From positions 1 through 64,000 of the forward strand of contig DASQOR010000010.1 in NCBI GenBank assembly GCA_035644395.1: 64,000 nucleotides of DNA. The letters run 5' to 3'. The DNA comes from JBGPLJ01 sp035644395 (GTDB lineage Bacteria; Pseudomonadota; Gammaproteobacteria; Steroidobacterales; Steroidobacteraceae). The first letter of the stretch is position 1. Each line of letters begins with the position of its first letter. The notes below the pieces were generated by a model. That model had not been told where the DNA came from. It did no database searches and saw nothing but the letters and a program-made list of their open reading frames with translations. Both the position numbers and the translations under genes were made by a program. Positions 59,049-64,000 of the stretch are shown in pieces.

Positions 59049-60101
59049 ATGGCGGTCGACGAAGCAAGGCTCAATGCGTTTCTGGGAAAGGCGGTTGGCG
59101 ATCTCGGGGCCGCGATCGGCGCCGTGCTCATTGCCATCGGCGACGAACTCGGGCTCTACCGTGAGCTCGCGAAGGGCGCGGCGAGCGCCGCCGAACTCGC
59201 GGCGCGCACGAAAACCCACGAGCGCTACATCCGGGAATGGCTCGCCGCCCAGGCTGCGGGCGGCTATGTCGACTACGATCCCGCCACGGCGAAATATTCG
59301 CTCAACGCCGAGCAAGCGCTCTGCCTTGCGGATCCCAACGGACCGGTCGATTTACCCGGCGCCTATTCGATCGTGCAGGACCTCTTTCACGTGCGCGAAC
59401 GCGCGCTCAAGAATTTCCGTACCGGCCTGGGCATGGAATGGGGCGAGCACCACGCCTGCCTGTTCCATGGCACGGAGCGGTTCTTCCGCGCCGGCTACAA
59501 CGCGAACCTGCTCGCTGGCTGGCTGCCCGCACTCGATGGCGTCGTCGAGAAATTCAAGCGCGGCGCGCGCGCGCTCGACGTCGGGTGTGGACACGGGGCG
59601 AGCACCATCCTGATGGCGAAAGCCTTCCCGAAATCGGAATTCGCCGGCATCGACTACCACGCCCCTTCCATCGACACGGCACGGCAGCGCGCGAGCGAGG
59701 CCGGCGTGTCGAACGCCCGCTTCGAAGTCGCGGACGCTACAACCTACAAAGGTGGCGACTACGATCTCATCGCGTTCTTCGACTGCCTGCACGACATGGC
59801 GGATCCCGCGGGCGCGGCCCGGCACGCGCGGCGCGCACTGAAAGCCGATGGGCACTGCATGATCGTCGAGCCGTTCGCAGGAGACCGCGTCGAGGACAAT
59901 CTCAACCCGGTCGGCCGCGTCTACTACGGCGCGTCGTCGCTCATCTGCGTGCCGGTCTCCCTCGCCAAGCACGGGCCGGCGCTTGGCGCACAAGCCGGCG
60001 AGGCGCGCTTGCGAGAAGTCGTCGTGAGCCAGGGTGGCTTCAGCCGATTCCGCCGGGCGACCGAGACGCCTTTCAACATCGTGCTCGAGGCGAGGCCCTG
60101 A
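59049..60101 (+). CDS. SAM-dependent methyltransferase with winged-helix N-terminus
   Basis: The 350-residue protein has an N-terminal winged-helix-like dimerisation region (A-A-E-L-A-A-R-T-K-T-H-E-R-Y-I-R-E-W-L-A-A). The class I methyltransferase domain has L-D-V-G-C-G-H-G-A-S-T for SAM binding and F-D-C-L-H-D-M-A-D-P. Small-molecule O-methyltransferases share this layout. GGAGG eight bases upstream sets the start at 59049. It is probably controlled by the divergent TetR regulator. Confidence 0.85.
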   Translation: MAVDEARLNAFLGKAVGDLGAAIGAVLIAIGDELGLYRELAKGAASAAELAARTKTHERYIREWLAAQAAGGYVDYDPATAKYSLNAEQALCLADPNGPVDLPGAYSIVQDLFHVRERALKNFRTGLGMEWGEHHACLFHGTERFFRAGYNANLLAGWLPALDGVVEKFKRGARALDVGCGHGASTILMAKAFPKSEFAGIDYHAPSIDTARQRASEAGVSNARFEVADATTYKGGDYDLIAFFDCLHDMADPAGAARHARRALKADGHCMIVEPFAGDRVEDNLNPVGRVYYGASSLICVPVSLAKHGPALGAQAGEARLREVVVSQGGFSRFRRATETPFNIVLEARP

Positions 60102-60102
60102 G

Positions 60103-61356
60103 TCAGAAGGCCTCGCCGACGCTGACGTACAATGTGCCCTCGTCCTTGCCTTGCGCGTAGTCGACCCGCAGCGTCACTCCATTCTTCGGTTCGACGACGT
60201 AACGCACGCCGACGCCGCCGGAGTACAGGGTCTCATCGAGACTGAAGTCGCCGAATTTCGGGGCGGCCTCAGCGATGCCGGCGAACGCCGCCAGGATCCA
60301 CCGCGGGCGCACTTGCCAGCGGTATTCGGCTTGCGCCGCCGCCATGGCATCACCGCGATGCACGCCGTAGGCGTAGCCGCGCAGCAGCGACATTGGACCG
60401 ATCTGGCACTGCATGAAGAACGGCGGATCCTTGCCCGTTGCGCACAGGTACGCCTGCCACGCCAGCACGTCGCGCCCGCGCAGGGTCTTGTACTGCCGGT
60501 AGTTCACTTCGTAGCGATTGACGTCGACATCGCTCCCGAGCGACTCGGCGTAATAATCGATGCCGGCATCGAGCGCGATTCCGCTGCGCGGGTAGTAAGT
60601 GCTGTCGCGCGTGTCGTAGGTGTACGTCGGGCCGAGGCTGTTCACCTGCAGAACGTGGCCGAGCTCGTCCTCGATCGATGCCGGCAAGCCCGGCGGGCTG
60701 TCGGTGCGCAGTTCGGTGCTCAATTTGCCGACCTTCATGCTCAAGCCCAGGTAGCTGCTCGGCGCGATGCGAATCTGCGCGCTGGCGAGCCCGCCATTGG
60801 CCACCTGGCTGATCGGAACCTTGAAATCGTTGCCGGTCGCCGCGAAGGTTCCGCCGAGGTCGTAGCGCAGGTCCGCATAGAGCAGGCCGGCGGTCACCCG
60901 GTAGCGGTCCTCTTTTATATAGAGCTTGCCGCCGAGGCCGCCGCCGACGCTTCCCCCATCCATCCACATCGCCACGGCGCCGACCACCGAGGGCGGCGAG
61001 ACCGTGTCTGCGGGGTCGAGCTTGAAGATATAGGCGGCCACGCCGATCAGGCCATTGCCGAGCGCCGGATCCACTCGCGGAATCGGCACGGCCAGAAACT
61101 GCCCGCGTTTCGCTTTCTTCGCATCGCCGGCGGCGGTCGCATTCACGGCGGAACTCGACGAGCTCGCCGCCGCTGGCACGCTGACCGACATGGCTTCCAT
61201 CCCGGTTGACCAGGCGCCGGGGTTCGCAGCCGAGTCAGCCTCAGTGGGTGGCGCGGCCTCCCCGGCGTTCGCCGTCATCGCAAGTGCGCCGAGACAGGCG
61301 GCGCATGCGACTGCCAGGCACTTCGCGATCAGCGATTTGAGCGGCGTTGGCGTCAT
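60103..61356 (-). CDS. Omp85/surface-antigen-like outer-membrane beta-barrel protein
   Basis: The 417-residue protein has a signal peptide and a low-complexity Ala/Ser region. The barrel starts near P-I-P-R-V-D-P-A-L-G-N-G-L-I-G and carries Y-T-Y-D-T-R-D-S-T-Y-Y-P-R-S-G and L-L-R-G-Y-A-Y-G, the D15/Omp85 signatures. It ends in a strand with a terminal Phe (V-S-V-G-E-A-F), as barrel proteins do. POTRA domains are absent, so it is the short patatin- or TamA-like barrel type. The start at 61356 is the first ATG; a TTG at 61368 is possible. Confidence 0.83.
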   Translation of the reverse strand: MTPTPLKSLIAKCLAVACAACLGALAMTANAGEAAPPTEADSAANPGAWSTGMEAMSVSVPAAASSSSSAVNATAAGDAKKAKRGQFLAVPIPRVDPALGNGLIGVAAYIFKLDPADTVSPPSVVGAVAMWMDGGSVGGGLGGKLYIKEDRYRVTAGLLYADLRYDLGGTFAATGNDFKVPISQVANGGLASAQIRIAPSSYLGLSMKVGKLSTELRTDSPPGLPASIEDELGHVLQVNSLGPTYTYDTRDSTYYPRSGIALDAGIDYYAESLGSDVDVNRYEVNYRQYKTLRGRDVLAWQAYLCATGKDPPFFMQCQIGPMSLLRGYAYGVHRGDAMAAAQAEYRWQVRPRWILAAFAGIAEAAPKFGDFSLDETLYSGGVGVRYVVEPKNGVTLRVDYAQGKDEGTLYVSVGEAF

Positions 61357-61549
61357 TGCGACGAGCAACCCATTGAAATTCTCACGCCTGCTCCGAAGTC
61401 CATTGAGACGACTGGCCAGCTTTACCGATGCAGCACCGACGTGGTGCTCGTCAATACGACCATCGGCTTATCGCAGAATACAGAAAGACGCGCCGAATGA
61501 TGCACGCGACCGGCTTGGCCCGGAAGCACCGCCCGGGTAGTCTGGACGC

Positions 61550-63235
61550 ATGACCCAGGCTAGTTCCCGTCTGGCGCTGCTCGACTGGCTGCCGGCCTAC
61601 CGCAAGGAGTGGCTGCGGTTCGATCTCGTTGCAGGCCTCACGACGGCTGCCGTCGTCATCCCGAAGGCCATGGCCTACGCGACCATCGCGGGACTCCCGG
61701 TTCAAGTCGGCCTCTACACGGCGTTCGTCCCACTCATTATCTATGCCGTTCTCGGCACCTCGCGCCCGATGAGCGCGACGACGACGACGACGATCGCGAT
61801 CCTGACGGGTAGCGCGCTCGGCGAAGCGGTACCCGGCGGCGATGCCGCGACGTTATTGCAGGTGACCGCGCTTCTCACGCTGATGGTGGGCGTCCTCCTG
61901 ATCGCGGCGTCTGTCCTGCGCCTCGGCTTCGTGGCGAACTTCATCTCCGAGCCCGTGCTGATCGGCTTCAAGGCCGGCATAGGTGTCGTCATCGTCGTCG
62001 ATCAGGTACCGAAGATCCTCGGCATCCACTTCGCCAAGGGTTCATTCCTGCACAACGTGCAGGCGATCGGACTCAACCTTTCCCACGCATCGATGGTGAC
62101 GCTCGCGGTCGGGGCTGCGACGATACTTGGCCTCGCCGCGATCGAGAAATTCCGGCCACGCTGGCCGGCGCCACTCATCGTCATCGCGCTGGCTATCACG
62201 GCCGTCACCTGGCTCGGCTTGCAGAGCCAGGGCGTCGAGGTGGTGGGCACTATCCCGGCCGGATTGCCGGTATTCAGCATTCCCGCGCTGGCGCTTGCGA
62301 AGCAACTCTGGCCGGCCGCACTCGGCATCGCGCTCATGAGCTTCACGGAAACCGCTGCCGTCGGCCGCGCATTTGCGACGACCGACGAGCCAACGCCACG
62401 CCCGAATGTCGAATTGTTCGCAACCGGCGTGGCGAACGCGGTTGGTGCCTTTCTCGGATCCATGCCGGCGGGCGGCGGCATGTCCCAGACGGCGGTCAAT
62501 CGCCTGACGGGCGCCCGCACCCAGATTTCGGGACTCGTCACTGCAGCGATGACGCTGCTGACGATGCTCCTGCTCGCGCCGCTTCTCGCTCTCATGCCCC
62601 ACGCGGTCCTGGCGGGTGTCGTGATCGTGTATTCCATCGGGTTGATCAAGCCGGCGGACTTTCGCGGCATCCTGGCAATTCGACGCACGGAATTCTTCTG
62701 GGCCGCCGCCGCGTTCGTCGGCGTCATGCTGCTCGGCACCCTGAAGGGCATTCTGGTGGCGATCATCGTTTCGATCGTCGCGCTCGCCCAGCAGTCGGCG
62801 AATCCGCCCGTTCATGTCCTTGGCCGCAAACGCGGGACGAACGTGTTCCGGCCGCGCTCGCCGGAAAATCCGGACGACGAGACGTTTCCGGGCCTGCTGC
62901 TGCTGCGCCCGGAAGGTCGCATGTTCTTCCTCAATGCCGAGTGGATCGCGGAGCGGATGCGCCCGTTGATCGCCGAAGCCGGGCCGAAAGTCATCGTGCT
63001 CGATCTGAGCGCGGTCTTCGATCTCGAATTTACGGCGCTGAAGATGCTGATCGAGGCCGAGGCGCGCCAGCGCGCTACGGGCGTTTCGTTCTGGCTTGCC
63101 GGGCTCAATCCGGATGTCCTGGCGGTGGTCCAGCGGTCATCGCTCGGCAAGACCCTCGGTCGCGAGGGACTCCTGCACAATGTGGAGATCGCGGTGGACA
63201 ACTATCGGGCGTTGCGAAGCGGGAGAACCCCATGA
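61550..63235 (+). CDS. SulP-family inorganic anion transporter with STAS domain
   Basis: The 561-residue protein has about 12 membrane segments with the SulP opening (F-D-L-V-A-G-L-T-T-A-A-V-V-I-P-K-A-M-A-Y-A). A C-terminal STAS domain (about 440-555) carries V-I-V-L-D-L-S-A-V-F-D-L-E. It takes up sulfate, bicarbonate or a related anion. Its stop overlaps the next start by four bases. Confidence 0.9.
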   Translation: MTQASSRLALLDWLPAYRKEWLRFDLVAGLTTAAVVIPKAMAYATIAGLPVQVGLYTAFVPLIIYAVLGTSRPMSATTTTTIAILTGSALGEAVPGGDAATLLQVTALLTLMVGVLLIAASVLRLGFVANFISEPVLIGFKAGIGVVIVVDQVPKILGIHFAKGSFLHNVQAIGLNLSHASMVTLAVGAATILGLAAIEKFRPRWPAPLIVIALAITAVTWLGLQSQGVEVVGTIPAGLPVFSIPALALAKQLWPAALGIALMSFTETAAVGRAFATTDEPTPRPNVELFATGVANAVGAFLGSMPAGGGMSQTAVNRLTGARTQISGLVTAAMTLLTMLLLAPLLALMPHAVLAGVVIVYSIGLIKPADFRGILAIRRTEFFWAAAAFVGVMLLGTLKGILVAIIVSIVALAQQSANPPVHVLGRKRGTNVFRPRSPENPDDETFPGLLLLRPEGRMFFLNAEWIAERMRPLIAEAGPKVIVLDLSAVFDLEFTALKMLIEAEARQRATGVSFWLAGLNPDVLAVVQRSSLGKTLGREGLLHNVEIAVDNYRALRSGRTP

Positions 63236-63510
63236 GTGAAAAACCGAATGATGCCGGCACCGTCCAGGCACTCCTCGATCGTCTCAACACGCAGCGGCTG
63301 CCGCGGGCGCTCGACCTCAAGAGCAAGGTCGAACGCGGCGAGACTCTGAACGATTACGACATCCAGTTCCTCAAGACCGTGTTCGAGGATGCCGGCAGCG
63401 CCCAGACGCTCATTGCGAAACATCCCGATTTGCAGCCGCTCGTCGCCCGTCTCATCGCTCTCTACGGCGAGATCACGGACAAAGCGGTCGAAAACGAACG
63501 GAAGAAGTGA
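63232..63510 (+). CDS. small helical protein coupled to the SulP gene (92 aa)
   Basis: The 92-residue protein is helical, soluble and rich in charged residues (L-L-D-R-L-N-T-Q-R-L-P-R-A-L-D-L-K-S-K-V-E-R-G, F-L-K-T-V-F-E-D-A). Small proteins with this pattern are common in proteobacteria with no known function. It starts inside the SulP stop (ATGA) and is followed after 10 bases by the polyphosphate kinase gene, so the three form one operon. Confidence 0.7.
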   Translation: MSEKPNDAGTVQALLDRLNTQRLPRALDLKSKVERGETLNDYDIQFLKTVFEDAGSAQTLIAKHPDLQPLVARLIALYGEITDKAVENERKK

Positions 63511-63520
63511 GGTCATGGCA

Positions 63521-64000
63521 ATGAAGCGCAAGAAGGACAAGGCGCGCAAGCGGTCGGGCGATGAGGCGCCCACAGGGCTGAAGCGCAAGGACTACGACGG
63601 CGAACTCGAGCGGCTGCACGTCGAGCTCGTCAAGCTGCAGCGCTGGGTGGTTCACAAGGGGCTCAGGGTCTGCATCGTTTTTGAAGGGCGCGATGGCGCC
63701 GGCAAGGGCGGCGCCATCAAGGCGATCACCGAACGCGTGAGCCCGCGCGTCTTCCGCGTCGTCGCGCTGCCGGCGCCGACTGAACGCGAAAAGAGCCAGA
63801 TGTACATCCAGCGCTACATGCGGCATCTCCCCGCGGCGGGTGAGATCGTGATCTTCGATCGCAGCTGGTACAACCGCGCCGGCGTCGAACGCGTCATGGG
63901 ATTTGCCGACAAGAAGGCCGTCAAACGATTCCTCAAGATGACGCCGCCCGTGGAAAAGGCGATCGTCGAATCCGGAATCATCCTCATCAAATACTGGCTC
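63521..64000 (+). CDS. ppk2: polyphosphate kinase 2 (PPK2), cut by the window edge
   Basis: The first 160 codons encode a PPK2-type kinase: a Walker A-like F-E-G-R-D-G-A-G-K-G-G and Walker B-type E-I-V-I-F-D-R-S-W-Y-N-R-A-G-V-E-R. PPK2 enzymes transfer phosphate between polyphosphate and nucleotides, mostly making GTP or ATP from polyphosphate. The gene runs off the right edge. ATG at 63521 has GAGG at eight bases; an ATG at 63515 is closer to it than usual. Confidence 0.9.
   Translation, partial: MKRKKDKARKRSGDEAPTGLKRKDYDGELERLHVELVKLQRWVVHKGLRVCIVFEGRDGAGKGGAIKAITERVSPRVFRVVALPAPTEREKSQMYIQRYMRHLPAAGEIVIFDRSWYNRAGVERVMGFADKKAVKRFLKMTPPVEKAIVESGIILIKYWL

Noticed and set aside
1..64000. tRNA or rRNA genes, CRISPR arrays, prophage or integrase sites.
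   Set aside because: None of the characteristic sequences or repeats was seen when reading both strands.

Overview
The window is about 64 kb of high-GC DNA (roughly 65% by eye) with short intergenic gaps, many ATGA-type gene overlaps and ordinary Shine-Dalgarno starts. DUF2780, DUF3034, a cyclic-di-GMP-I riboswitch, PilZ, EpsA/E/F/G-type polysaccharide genes and a sigma-54 promoter point to a Gammaproteobacterium, perhaps of the Steroidobacter/Nevskiales kind. That placement is an inference from gene content. I found no rRNA, tRNA, CRISPR array or prophage. The only IS trace is a transposase start cut by the left edge.

Left flank (1-17.6 kb). It holds a secreted metalloprotease lipoprotein divergent from an S33 peptidase, and an SRPBCC-ArsR-VOC operon with a legible promoter and an 11-bp repeated operator candidate. 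Four small plus-strand genes follow. Then come an exported two-lobed aspartic protease, an exported NUC1 nuclease and two related small membrane proteins. After them lie an EamA exporter, DUF1330, a glutamine amidotransferase, DUF2780, an internally deleted ABC substrate-binding protein and a VWA lipoprotein coupled to a coiled-coil membrane protein. The section ends with a Tat-exported FMN oxidase that carries a CxxCH motif.

Exopolysaccharide locus (17.7-50.3 kb), the core of the window. A long minus-strand operon runs from a small secreted protein with a C-terminal membrane anchor through epsE (export), epsF (chain length), epsG (kinase), a Wzy-type polymerase and a Wzx-type flippase, to glycosyltransferases, an asparagine-synthase-type amidotransferase, a heparinase II/III-type protein and a GNAT enzyme. 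Divergent from it, a sigma-54 promoter and a c-di-GMP-I riboswitch precede a lipoprotein polysaccharide lyase with three CBM6-type modules, followed by a second lipoprotein with three carbohydrate-binding-like repeats. Next are the regulator epsA, the priming transferase epsB, an OmpR-type regulator whose phosphoacceptor Asp is Glu, and a small STAS-like protein. A plus-strand operon then encodes an LLM flavoprotein, a stand-alone amino-acid adenylation enzyme, a carrier protein, two GNAT/FemAB-like transferases, a glycosyltransferase, a polysaccharide deacetylase and a GDP-mannose 6-dehydrogenase (algD type). A PilZ protein closes the locus. Together this suggests a c-di-GMP-controlled, uronate-containing polysaccharide that may carry an amino-acid-derived decoration. 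No exosortase is present in the window although the EpsA/E/F/G set normally accompanies one.

Right flank (50.5-64 kb). A patch of decay at 51.6-53.9 kb holds a chimeric lipoprotein/GNAT remnant and a 5'-truncated DUF3034 gene. Beyond it are a DctA-type symporter, a polytopic membrane protein, a small exported protein, a TetR gene overlapping a cysteine synthase-glutaredoxin fusion, a divergent methyltransferase sharing a TetR-type palindrome, an Omp85-like barrel, a SulP transporter and the start of a polyphosphate kinase 2 gene cut by the right edge.
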